Source: Saprospiraceae bacterium (GTDB taxonomy: Bacteria; Bacteroidota; Bacteroidia; Chitinophagales; Saprospiraceae). Taken from it: DNA of 15,164 bases. The notes under the pieces are model-generated. The model saw only the letters and a list, made by a program, of their open reading frames with translations, was not told where the DNA came from and made no database searches. Made by a program: the position numbers and the translations under genes. The DNA lies in the NCBI GenBank assembly GCA_020852155.1, contig JADZBJ010000105.1, positions 1 to 15,164 on the forward strand. The letters run 5' to 3'. Positions 7,451-15,144 of the stretch are shown here, one piece after another (position 1 is the stretch's first letter; every line of letters begins with the position of its first letter).

Positions 7451-8083
7451 TTACTTCATTTTGGCGATTTCGCTGCCGCTCATGTTGGCAGATGTTTGAC
7501 TTACCCATTCGATTTGGTCAGGATTGCCAGGAGCAGCCAGTTCGAATGTTTGACCGTCAACGAAAGTCAGGCCAGTTACTTTTTTACCTTCAGTAGCAGT
7601 GGTAGCCCAGTCAACTTTGTAAGATTTAACTTCTACTTTCAAATCTTCAGTGATGGTGGCTGCTGTGAGGTTTTTAGCGTTTACACCGGCTACATAGTGT
7701 GTGCCAACGTAGTTGCCTTGCTTGTCGAAAATTGAGATGCTGTAAGTTTTGCTGTTGCGAGCCAGACCGCGAGCGACATTGTAAACTACTGCGTGAAACT
7801 CTTCTGTTTCCAGGGCAGCCACTGGCTCTGGATGAACCGGCATGTTGCTGTAAGCAGCGCTGCGCTCCAACTCAGGCAGAAACTGGTAGTAAGACCAGTC
7901 AAGGCGAGGTGCCTTTGCCGTCTTTCCAGCAGCCAGTTGAGACTGAAGTTGCTCTTCACCAAATGTGTATGGGAAAGAAGCCTTTGGAAACTGTGCCAGG
8001 AAGTCAGCGAACGTCGGCGCTTGTGCAGACATTGTGCTGATGGTCAGGGCGATGATGGCGAAGAAAGAAACGAAGAATTTCAT
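7451..8083 (-). CDS. Secreted protein of unknown function
   Basis: The 210-residue protein has a clear Sec signal peptide (Lys2, hydrophobic residues 3-17, cleavage after MSA or SAQ at 18-21), so it is exported; no lipobox is seen. The mature protein starts with a short helical segment (TFADFLAQFPK), an aromatic SFPYTFGEEQLQ stretch and a DWSYYQFLPELE motif near residue 60. From about residue 85 it has alternating strands typical of a small beta-rich domain. No cysteines were noted in the mature part. I do not recognise the family. The gene is alone, with a terminator behind it and a 411-base spacer separating it from divergent recQ. A clean signal peptide, a normal start and coding-like composition support a real gene. 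Confidence 0.8.
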   Translation of the reverse strand: MKFFVSFFAIIALTISTMSAQAPTFADFLAQFPKASFPYTFGEEQLQSQLAAGKTAKAPRLDWSYYQFLPELERSAAYSNMPVHPEPVAALETEEFHAVVYNVARGLARNSKTYSISIFDKQGNYVGTHYVAGVNAKNLTAATITEDLKVEVKSYKVDWATTATEGKKVTGLTFVDGQTFELAAPGNPDQIEWVSQTSANMSGSEIAKMK

Positions 8084-8494
8084 AATCTAAAAGATGTTCG
8101 GTAATTGGTGGTGATGATTAAAATTTGATTTCGAGAAGTTGATTCGTCGTGTTTCCTATATAGTTTCAAAACGGATGCCAAAAACACCGCCGGACTGAAT
8201 TATTTTTCAAAAAAAATTTTTCAAAGGCCTGTTTTATACTTTTTACGGTAGAAAAGTCACAGAAAACGGCAGGTGGGCGACAAATTTTTTCTCATGCACG
8301 AACGGCTGTATTTTGGAATAAATGGATTGATCCCGCACAAATGGGGAATTTTATCCCTGTTTCGGTGCTTTTTGAGGAAAAGTGATGCGTGCCACGAAAA
8401 TTGGCACGAGCGCCGACCATTTTTTTACTGAAATCGTACCTTGTGCGCCGATTATGTATAAAACTTGAACCATTCGAAAAAATCATTACACGCC
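8084..8494. other. Divergent intergenic spacer upstream of recQ
   Basis: This 411-base spacer contains no convincing gene; the one short frame across it on the minus strand (8292-8486) lacks any recognisable feature. It is A/T-rich around 8200-8225 (runs of A and T). A small hairpin lies at 8388-8408, where CGTGCCA pairs with TGGCACG across seven bases; this could be an operator but there is no supporting evidence. TACCTTGT at 8437-8444 is a near match to TAnnTTTG and is the best candidate for a recQ promoter box. No clear promoter was found for the minus-strand secreted-protein gene. Confidence 0.5.
8437..8444 (+). promoter_or_regulatory. Weak candidate -7 box for recQ
   Basis: TACCTTGT resembles the TAnnTTTG consensus with a slipped T and would place the transcription start about 40-45 bases before the recQ ATG. 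No -33 TTG lies at normal spacing, so this is tentative. Confidence 0.22.
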
Positions 8495-10672
8495 ATGAAT
8501 CTTGAAACAGCCCACCTTGCCCTGAAAAAATTTTTCGGTTACGACAGTTTCCGACCGCTCCAGAAAGACATTATCCAACAGATTTACGATGGCCGCGATA
8601 CGCTGGTCTTGATGCCCACCGGCTGCGGTAAAAGCATTTGCTTCCAGATACCGGCCGTTACGCTCGACGGCGTAGCCATTGTGATTAGCCCTTTGATCGC
8701 TTTGATGAAAGATCAGGTGGAAGGACTTAGCGCCAATGGTGTCCCTGCCGCCTTCATCAACAGCAGCATCAACTATGATCAGCAGCGCAGGGTAGAAGAC
8801 GCTCTGATGCAAGGCCATATCAAATTGCTGTATGTCAGCCCTGAGAAAGCCGTGTCACAAGGCTTTCAGCCGCTGTTGAAAAGCCTTAAAATCAGCCTGT
8901 TTGCCATAGATGAGGCGCATTGTATCTCCTCCTGGGGGCATGACTTCCGGCCGGAATACACGCAGTTGAAATTTCTGAAAAACCAGTTTCCGAATATTCC
9001 GCTTGTCGCCCTGACGGCCACCGCCGATAAACTGACGCGCAAAGACATCGTGTCGCAATTGGGCATGCGCGACCCTTCTATATTTATTTCTTCGTTCGAC
9101 CGGCCTAATATTTCATTGAAAGTCAGCGGTGGGCAGCGTCGTTTTGAGCAAATTGTTGAATTTTTAAAACAACACCCCGGCAATTCGGGCATCATCTATT
9201 GTCTTGGGCGCAATTCATGCCAGATACTGGCCGAAAAACTCAATGCCAAAGGTTTCAAAGCCGATTATTACCACGCTGAACTCAGCAACCAGCAGCGCAA
9301 TAAGGTGCAGGATGATTTTATCAACGACCGCACACCTATAATATGTGCCACGATTGCTTTCGGCATGGGCATTGACAAAAGCAACGTCCGCTTTGTTATT
9401 CATTACAACCTGCCCCGCAACCTCGAAGGCTATTATCAGGAAATCGGCCGGGCTGGTCGCGACGGATTGCCCAGCGAGGCCCTGCTCTTTTTCAGTTATG
9501 GCGATGTCATTTCCTATCGCGATATGTTCATGCAAAGCGAAGGAAGTCTGGAGCAAAAAGAACTGAAAATCAAGAAACTGGAACGCATGTATGAATTTGC
9601 CGAAGCGCCCGTTTGCCGCAGGCGTACGGTGTTGGCTTATTTCGACGAAGCATACGAACGCGACTGCGGCAACTGTGACATTTGCCTGAATCCACCCCGC
9701 AGGTTTGATGGTACGGTCGCGGCACAAAAAGCGCTGTCGGCCATCGTACGTTCGCAGGAGCGCGTGGGCATGAACATGCTGGTGGATGTGCTGCGCGGCA
9801 GTGCCCGCCGCGAGATCATGGAAATGGGGCTAAATCAAATCAAAACCTATGGCGCGGGCCGCGAATACACCTTCGACGACTGGATTTTTCTGCTGTCGCA
9901 AATGCTGCACTTGGGGCTGCTGGAAATCGCTTATGATGCGCACAATGTGCTGCGTGTGACGGAGGCCGGGAAAAAAGTGCTTTTTGAAGGGAAAACAGTG
10001 CAATTGGCCCTGCCTCAACCCAAAGAAAAAGCGAAAAAAGCGGCCGAAAAGCAATTGCCCGAATTCAAACCAAAATCAAAAACGGAACAGCTGCAAGACG
10101 AGTTGCTGAACTTGCTGATTGCACTGCGTCGTTTGGTGGCCCAACAAAAAGGCACACCACCGCACCAGGTATTCAGCGATGTAACCCTTCGGCAAATGGC
10201 TGAAAAACGCCCGCTGACCGACGCCGAAATGCTGGATGTGAGTGGGGTAGGCGAGCGCAAACTTCAACTTTACGGCGATGCATTCATGGCTGAAATCAGG
10301 CGCTTTGTGCTGGAAAAACTCGAAGAAGGGCAGCGTATCATCGGAAGCAGCCCATTTCAGACCTATTCATTGTATAAACAGGGCCGCTCTCCGCAAGAGA
10401 TTGCCGATATGCGCGGTCAAAGCCTGGTGAGTATCATGAACCACCTGGCCACGATGTACGAAAAAGGGGAAATGTTCGAGATTAACGAGTGGATTTCACC
10501 CGAAGCGCTGGACATCATCACTGGCTCGTTGTCGCTGTTTCCCGAACCGTTGCAACTCAAGGAAATCCACGAGCATTTCAACGGTCGCTACTCTTACGAT
10601 GAAATCAGGTGGGCCGTCGCGCACCAGCAACGGATGCAATTTCAGGAGTCTCGCAAAACTCGTCTGGATTAA
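8495..10672 (+). CDS. recQ: ATP-dependent DNA helicase RecQ
   Basis: The product unwinds DNA 3' to 5' with ATP and acts in recombinational repair and fork processing in the cytoplasm. A TTG in frame at 8465 is possible, but the ATG at 8495 begins the usual RecQ N-terminus, giving 725 residues. Visible parts: the RecQ-specific FRPLQ motif near residue 22, Walker A MPTGCGKS (Lys46), DEAH at 139-142 followed by the aromatic-rich CISSWGHDFRPEY loop, the TATAD motif, and motif VI QEIGRAGRDG (315-324). The zinc site is Cys374, Cys391, Cys394 and Cys397. A winged-helix RQC domain follows, then a Lys-rich linker, an HRDC domain at about 535-605, and a C-terminal helix-turn-helix (HTH_40-like) at about 620-715, common in Bacteroidota and Firmicutes RecQ. 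All catalytic motifs look intact. REP hairpins start eight bases after the stop. Confidence 0.97.
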   Translation: MNLETAHLALKKFFGYDSFRPLQKDIIQQIYDGRDTLVLMPTGCGKSICFQIPAVTLDGVAIVISPLIALMKDQVEGLSANGVPAAFINSSINYDQQRRVEDALMQGHIKLLYVSPEKAVSQGFQPLLKSLKISLFAIDEAHCISSWGHDFRPEYTQLKFLKNQFPNIPLVALTATADKLTRKDIVSQLGMRDPSIFISSFDRPNISLKVSGGQRRFEQIVEFLKQHPGNSGIIYCLGRNSCQILAEKLNAKGFKADYYHAELSNQQRNKVQDDFINDRTPIICATIAFGMGIDKSNVRFVIHYNLPRNLEGYYQEIGRAGRDGLPSEALLFFSYGDVISYRDMFMQSEGSLEQKELKIKKLERMYEFAEAPVCRRRTVLAYFDEAYERDCGNCDICLNPPRRFDGTVAAQKALSAIVRSQERVGMNMLVDVLRGSARREIMEMGLNQIKTYGAGREYTFDDWIFLLSQMLHLGLLEIAYDAHNVLRVTEAGKKVLFEGKTVQLALPQPKEKAKKAAEKQLPEFKPKSKTEQLQDELLNLLIALRRLVAQQKGTPPHQVFSDVTLRQMAEKRPLTDAEMLDVSGVGERKLQLYGDAFMAEIRRFVLEKLEEGQRIIGSSPFQTYSLYKQGRSPQEIADMRGQSLVSIMNHLATMYEKGEMFEINEWISPEALDIITGSLSLFPEPLQLKEIHEHFNGRYSYDEIRWAVAHQQRMQFQESRKTRLD

Positions 10673-10680
10673 CTATTGCG

Positions 10681-10740
10681 GCTCGCGCGAGGCTGTGCCT
10701 CGTGCGTGTACCTTACACGAGGCACAGCCTCGCGCCAGCG
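10681..10740. repeat. Pair of inverted REP hairpins upstream of the RAYT gene
   Basis: Two REP-like hairpins face each other. The first is CGAGGC-TGT-GCCTCG (10688-10702). The second is CGAGGC-ACA-GCCTCG (10718-10732). Together 10685-10704 and 10716-10735 form a perfect 20-base inverted repeat around an 11-base spacer, which can itself fold through CGTGTA/TACACG. The foot of both copies, read outward, is CGCGC(C/G)AGC. The pair lies between recQ and the transposase start. Confidence 0.9.
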
Positions 10741-10760
10741 CCCGAAAAAACTAAAAAGCC

Positions 10761-11354
10761 ATGAGTGTCAAATACAAAATACGCCATCAGCAGGGAATGT
10801 ATTTCCTGACCACTGCCATTACCGGATGGGTGGATATATTTAGCCGACAAGTTTACCGCGACATCCTGATTGACAGTTGGCGATATTGCCAGCAGCATAA
10901 AGGATTTCAAGTGCACGCGTTTGTCATTATGACCAATCATATTCACCTGATTGCCAGTTGTGCCGAACCATTCAAACTGGAAGATGTCATGCGCGACTGG
11001 AAAGCGCATACTGCCCGCCAAATTCTCGAACACCTGCACAATAAAAGCCGATTGGAAAGCCGACGTGACTGGCTGCTATACCTGTTCGAATATTTTGCCG
11101 TTGGCAAAAAGAATAAACAAAACTATCAGATTTGGCAGCATGACAATCATCCTATAGTGCTCTACAGCGAACAGGTAATTGCTCAAAAAATGGATTATAT
11201 CCACCTGAATCCAGTCAAGGCTGGACTGGTTGAAAAGCCTGAAGACTGGAAATATAGCAGCGCTCCATTTTACGCCGCTGACAGAGCCGGTAAAATGGAT
11301 GACTACGAACCTTTGTTGGAAATTTATCCGGTTTGGAAGTGGGGTGATGAATGA
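10761..11354 (+). CDS. REP-associated tyrosine transposase (RAYT, Y1/HUH family)
   Basis: The 197-residue protein is of the IS200/Y1-like HUH single-strand endonuclease family. The HUH motif is N-H-I-H-L-I with His60 and His62. The probable catalytic tyrosine is Tyr146 in K-M-D-Y-I-H-L-N-P-V-K-A-G-L-V, a signature of RAYT proteins. The tail (EDWKYSSAPFY and onward) fits this branch. RAYTs cut and join single-stranded DNA at REP hairpins and are thought to spread REPs; they are usually single-copy, domesticated enzymes and not active insertion sequences. The gene starts at ATG 10761 after an A-rich leader. It is flanked by REPs on both sides, two upstream and one downstream, in the classic REP/RAYT arrangement. 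It has no frameshift and all key residues, so it should be active. Its stop lies four bases from the end of the convergent NUDIX frame. Confidence 0.93.
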   Translation: MSVKYKIRHQQGMYFLTTAITGWVDIFSRQVYRDILIDSWRYCQQHKGFQVHAFVIMTNHIHLIASCAEPFKLEDVMRDWKAHTARQILEHLHNKSRLESRRDWLLYLFEYFAVGKKNKQNYQIWQHDNHPIVLYSEQVIAQKMDYIHLNPVKAGLVEKPEDWKYSSAPFYAADRAGKMDDYEPLLEIYPVWKWGDE

Positions 11355-11358
11355 AGTT

Positions 11359-11955
11359 TCATGTTTCATTGGGCATAGCCCTTGGGATAGTTTCGCGCGA
11401 GGCGCAGCCTCGCGCGAGCGTTTTTAGGGCCATGCGTCGTAGCGATTGAGGTGTGTCTGTGCCAGTCAGTGAAGAAATATCTACCCATTTCAGGCCTTTT
11501 ATTTCATCCGGCAAGGTGTCAGGAATATACTCCGAAGGCGCTTCAAACAGAAACCGTACGTCGTAGTGTAAATGCTCCGGTACGTCCTTTTTTGCCGGAA
11601 TAAGGTGCACATCAAGGTCGAAAATATCAGGCGACAAAAGCATGGCATTTCCCAAATGACATTCCTCCTGCAATTCGCGGCGAGCGGCAGATACTAAATC
11701 CAGATCCCCTTCTTCTACATGTCCGCCGGGCTGAAACCACCGATCCAACGCAGTATGGTGGATCAGCAGGGCCGCTGTTTTTTCACGGTTTACCACCCAT
11801 GCAGATGCCGTAATATGCCCAGCCAGGCGACTGCGTTTCCAGAAATCTTCCTGACTGGATTGCGTCATTGAAAGTGTTTGTAGCAAAAATTCCTGCTCTT
11901 CCGGGAATGGTGTCTGGTGCGCATTCAGCAGGTTAAAAGTATCGTCGAAGGACAT
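11359..11955 (-). CDS. NUDIX hydrolase with REP-encoded C-terminal tail
   Basis: The 198-residue frame encodes a NUDIX pyrophosphohydrolase. The NUDIX box runs from Gly78 to Cys99 as GGHVEEGDLDLVSAARRELQEEC (landmarks GGH, RREL and EE); it has the one-residue-longer spacing seen in the group with the signature W-x-Q-P-G-G-H. The metal-binding Arg93, Glu94, Glu97 and Glu98 are present. The later DVHLIPA and EHLHYDVRFLF motifs belong to the same group. Such enzymes hydrolyse nucleoside diphosphates linked to another group; the substrate is not predictable here. The domain should end near residue 178 (SLRRMALKTL). Residues 179-189 are encoded by the REP hairpin and 190-198 by DNA next to it, so the original end was probably replaced. 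The gene follows the sensor kinase gene by 60 bases on the same strand and may be co-transcribed with it. Confidence 0.88.
   Translation of the reverse strand: MSFDDTFNLLNAHQTPFPEEQEFLLQTLSMTQSSQEDFWKRSRLAGHITASAWVVNREKTAALLIHHTALDRWFQPGGHVEEGDLDLVSAARRELQEECHLGNAMLLSPDIFDLDVHLIPAKKDVPEHLHYDVRFLFEAPSEYIPDTLPDEIKGLKWVDISSLTGTDTPQSLRRMALKTLARGCASRETIPRAMPNET
11391..11420. repeat. Third REP hairpin, inside the 3' end of the NUDIX gene
   Basis: CGCGCGAGGC (11394-11403) pairs perfectly with GCCTCGCGCG (11407-11416) across GCA, with one more T-A pair outside. It is in the same orientation as the second upstream REP: both read CGAGGC-(A/G)CA-GCCTCGCGC(C/G)AGCG. On the plus strand it is followed by GCG and five T (11421-11425), so it may also end the RAYT transcript. 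Confidence 0.88.
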
Positions 11956-12015
11956 GGCGATGGCTCGTTTTTCAAAGTCAAAGAACAGCAGAATTCTTCA
12001 ACAGACATTGTGTAG

Positions 12016-15000
12016 TCATTTCAGCGGCAGCCTGATGGCCACTGTCATACCTGATTCGGGCGCATTGCGCCGCCATTCGATGTCGCCGCCCAATTCACGA
12101 ATATGTCGCGCCATACCAGGCAGTCCTTTGCCCGTGCTGCTGTCGCTCTTTTCCGGCGGGTCAAAGCCCTTGCCATTGTCGCGAATATGGATGTGCAACA
12201 GGCCATCCTGAACATTTACCTGAAAACCTGCCTCCGTCGCCTCCGCGTGGCGCATAATGTTGGTAATGCACTCCCTGACGGTGCGCAAAACACGCAAGCG
12301 CATTTCACCGCTCACGGCACATTCCTGAATGTCATCCGCGATTTGCATCCGCAGGGCACAGGTCGAGCCTTCAAAAAATGCGCCTACTTCCCGGCGTAGT
12401 CGCGCTACTAAACTGCTCAGTTGATCCTGTTCAGGGTCAGTCGCCCACGACAGGCTGCGTCGGTTGTCATCCAGTTCGGTGGCCAACTCGTGTACTTTTT
12501 TCAGGGTGTCGCGAGCGCGGTCTTCATCGAAGCGGCGGAGCGTCATGGCTGTCGAACTTTTTATTTTAGCCAGTCCTGTACCCAGGTCGTCGTGTATGCC
12601 TGTGCTGATGCGGTCGCGCTGATCGCGCAGGGCCAGGGCGTTTTGCAATTCCAATTGTTGTTTTTCTGCTTCGCGCTGCACTTTCTCGGCTGCCAGTTGC
12701 TGTTCGCGCAGGCGATAACGATAATACAGCGCTGTAATAAAGCCGACGATAGCCAGAATGCCCAGTATGGCCGACACCCGAAACCATGTCGTCTGCGTAA
12801 AATGCGGGTGAATGCAAATGTGCAGGAGACGCGGCGTTTCCTGCCAGATGCCCTCGGCATTACAGGCTGTAAATTCAAACCGATACATGCCCGGCCGCAG
12901 GTTGGGGTAAGTCACGTAATTCTGCAAACCCAGTTCCGTCCAGGATGAATCAAGGCCCATGCCGACCAGGCGAACTTTAAAGCGGTTCATGGCCGGGTCG
13001 GTGTATTCCAGGGCGGCCATTTCCAATTGCAGGGTATTTTGATCGTAGGGCAGATCAATGCGCGTGACTGTTTCGATGCTGGTGGTGTCACTGCGCCAGA
13101 TTTTATCGTGAATTTTCAGCCCCACCAGCGCCAGTTGCGGCGCTCGTCCTATGTCGTTGATAGAATCCGGGTGAAAAACGTCCACGCCCTGGGTGCTGCC
13201 AAACCAGATATGTCCTGTATTGCTCAGGATGCCCGCGCCTGGAGAGTATTCATTACTGCTCAATCCGTTGCGTACGGTATATTGCTTGAATTGCCGACCC
13301 GGCGGCGCTTGCGGCATATATTTAATAATACCCTGATTGCTGCTCAGCCAGAGCTGCCCTCGGCGGTCGGTCACCACGGCATATATGTATTGATTGGGTA
13401 ATCCTTCGCGTTCGGTGAGCAGGCTGTCCTTCAAGGTGTGGGCATCCACCATGAGCAGGCCGCTGGCGGTAGCCGCATAGATACGCGCACCGTCAGGGCT
13501 TTCTGAAATCGCATTGATATTGCCCATATCCGAGTAACTCCGAATCAGCACGGGCACAGAGGGATTGGTCGTCTGATACACCTCGAGGCGGGTGTCATGC
13601 ACCACCCAGAGGCGTGTTTGTTTGTCCACATGAAGTTTGAAAGCGCCCTGCGGCGCTGCCACAGGTTGGCCCAACTGGTTTTCGCCGGGCCGAAGGACGT
13701 ACACGCCGGCAAAACCGCCGAGATAGAGTGTGCCGGAGGGGTGTTCAGTGAGGCAGTTTAAATCAAAAGAAATTAAAGATTTGTTTTTCAGCGACTTACG
13801 TTCTAAGATGCCTAGTCCTTCTACGGATGTATTGAGTAAATTATCGCTTTGGCATTCCAACAAATGATTAAAATAAAGGGGTAAAGTGCTTTTTTGTCGA
13901 AGGCGATTTGCATAAAAGGTATAAGCCGAATCCTTACTGGTTGCAATAAATATTGTCCCATCTTTCCATTGGGATAAAAAATTTACCTTCTGACGCCCGG
14001 CAACAGGAAACAACGGATTTTGGAAGGAGGGTTTTGCCCCCATTGGCGTCGTATAAACGCCTTCGTCATAGACGGAATAGGCGCCCAGACCTTCGCGCAG
14101 CATGACTACTTCCCGCGCATCGGTAATTAACTCAATGCGTCCCGCTTCCGTCATCTTTTGAAGGGGTTTGCCCCATTGCCCTGTCAGGGTATTGAAGGGA
14201 TATATGTAACCCTCCGTTGTTGAAACCAGAAGCGTTGTGGTATTGGATATATGCGCCAGGTTGCGGCTGCCGACCTTAGGCTCCATCACGCGCGGAACCG
14301 GAAATAGTTTATACTGGTCCGGTTGTTCTGGATTGAACAACAATAACCCCTTTTCACCGCAGGAAAACCAAAGGCGTGTTGGTGATTCGATATAGCAGTC
14401 TTTAGTTCGGACGGCAATACCTGAAGGGAAAGATTCGCCGGTGAAAAAGGTGCTGCGTTTGAGTAACTGATTTTGTGGATTTAAATACAAAAGTTCAAAA
14501 CCCAACCCGTTGTTCCAAAAACAGCCTGCAATGATTCTTTGGCTATAAGCCTGATCATCATGGATAGCAAATCGTGCAGCGTTTGTTGTCGTTATTTGTT
14601 CGAATTTTCCAGGCGAGTCTGCACGCATAATCCAGATTTCCCCCTTCGCAGCGAGCCAAAGTTCATTGCTTGGTTTTGAACCGAAAAAATGGTAAATCCC
14701 TTCAAATGGCTTCCGCTCAGGAGTTTCAGTTAAATTATAGTGAGCTATGGAGTCTTTATCCCTGAGCAGACAATTGACTGACGACTCCGTCCCAAACCAT
14801 ATATTTCCTTTCCCGTCTTCAAAAAAATTGCTTTGTACGTTGCGACCAGCCAGCCCCCGGCTGTGCGGGTCGTTGGGGCGGTATCGTTTGACCTGTCGCC
14901 CATCAAAGCGGTTGACGCCATCGAGTGAGCCAATCCACATAAACCCTTTTGAATCCAGGTACATAAAGGAGTTTGTGGTTTCGCTCAGGCCCTTGTCTGT

Positions 15001-15144
15001 GCCGATTTTGGTGGTGATGCCAGCGATGCTTTGGGCAAGCAAATAACCGCCCTCTGGGTTCCACCAAAGCAGTAAAAGCAATAGAAACAGGCGGATTTGT
15101 GCCTGGCTTATCTGCAAAGAGTACATGGTATAAGTAGATGTCAT
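12016..15144 (-). CDS. Sensor histidine kinase with periplasmic propeller and Y_Y_Y domain
   Basis: The product is a 1042-residue membrane sensor kinase. An N-terminal signal/anchor (poly-Leu at about 19-26) leads into a long extracytoplasmic region of two-component-regulator propeller repeats (for example GSLDGVNRFDG, IWFGTESSVNCL, LWLSSNQGIIKY). A Y_Y_Y domain follows at about 700-783, then a transmembrane helix at about 785-806 and a coiled coil. The kinase core is HisKA_3: phospho-acceptor His851 in GIHDDLGTG, N-box Asn962, Asp989-Gly993 (DNGKG) and GKGLPGM at 1005-1011. This class usually phosphorylates a LuxR-type response regulator; none is encoded in the visible neighbourhood, and no receiver or HTH domain is fused, unlike the larger hybrid sensors. 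In Bacteroidota these sensors often detect glycans, but the ligand here is unknown. The second ATG (residue 7, 15126) is an equally possible start, because the first lies in a repeat-like sequence. Confidence 0.92.
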   Translation of the reverse strand: MTSTYTMYSLQISQAQIRLFLLLLLLWWNPEGGYLLAQSIAGITTKIGTDKGLSETTNSFMYLDSKGFMWIGSLDGVNRFDGRQVKRYRPNDPHSRGLAGRNVQSNFFEDGKGNIWFGTESSVNCLLRDKDSIAHYNLTETPERKPFEGIYHFFGSKPSNELWLAAKGEIWIMRADSPGKFEQITTTNAARFAIHDDQAYSQRIIAGCFWNNGLGFELLYLNPQNQLLKRSTFFTGESFPSGIAVRTKDCYIESPTRLWFSCGEKGLLLFNPEQPDQYKLFPVPRVMEPKVGSRNLAHISNTTTLLVSTTEGYIYPFNTLTGQWGKPLQKMTEAGRIELITDAREVVMLREGLGAYSVYDEGVYTTPMGAKPSFQNPLFPVAGRQKVNFLSQWKDGTIFIATSKDSAYTFYANRLRQKSTLPLYFNHLLECQSDNLLNTSVEGLGILERKSLKNKSLISFDLNCLTEHPSGTLYLGGFAGVYVLRPGENQLGQPVAAPQGAFKLHVDKQTRLWVVHDTRLEVYQTTNPSVPVLIRSYSDMGNINAISESPDGARIYAATASGLLMVDAHTLKDSLLTEREGLPNQYIYAVVTDRRGQLWLSSNQGIIKYMPQAPPGRQFKQYTVRNGLSSNEYSPGAGILSNTGHIWFGSTQGVDVFHPDSINDIGRAPQLALVGLKIHDKIWRSDTTSIETVTRIDLPYDQNTLQLEMAALEYTDPAMNRFKVRLVGMGLDSSWTELGLQNYVTYPNLRPGMYRFEFTACNAEGIWQETPRLLHICIHPHFTQTTWFRVSAILGILAIVGFITALYYRYRLREQQLAAEKVQREAEKQQLELQNALALRDQRDRISTGIHDDLGTGLAKIKSSTAMTLRRFDEDRARDTLKKVHELATELDDNRRSLSWATDPEQDQLSSLVARLRREVGAFFEGSTCALRMQIADDIQECAVSGEMRLRVLRTVRECITNIMRHAEATEAGFQVNVQDGLLHIHIRDNGKGFDPPEKSDSSTGKGLPGMARHIRELGGDIEWRRNAPESGMTVAIRLPLK

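Noticed and set aside
8388..8408. Small CGTGCCA/TGGCACG hairpin upstream of recQ as an operator or SOS-like box
   Set aside because: It does not match a known LexA box, and a seven-base palindrome in a 411-base spacer can occur by chance.
8465..8494. TTG start 30 bases upstream of the recQ ATG
   Set aside because: The ten extra residues do not match the usual RecQ N-terminus, and ATG at 8495 is directly followed by the conserved helix.
12421..12948. A 175-residue plus-strand frame opposite the kinase gene
   Set aside because: It lies wholly antisense to the kinase transmembrane and HisKA_3 region and shows no protein motif, so it is a shadow frame.
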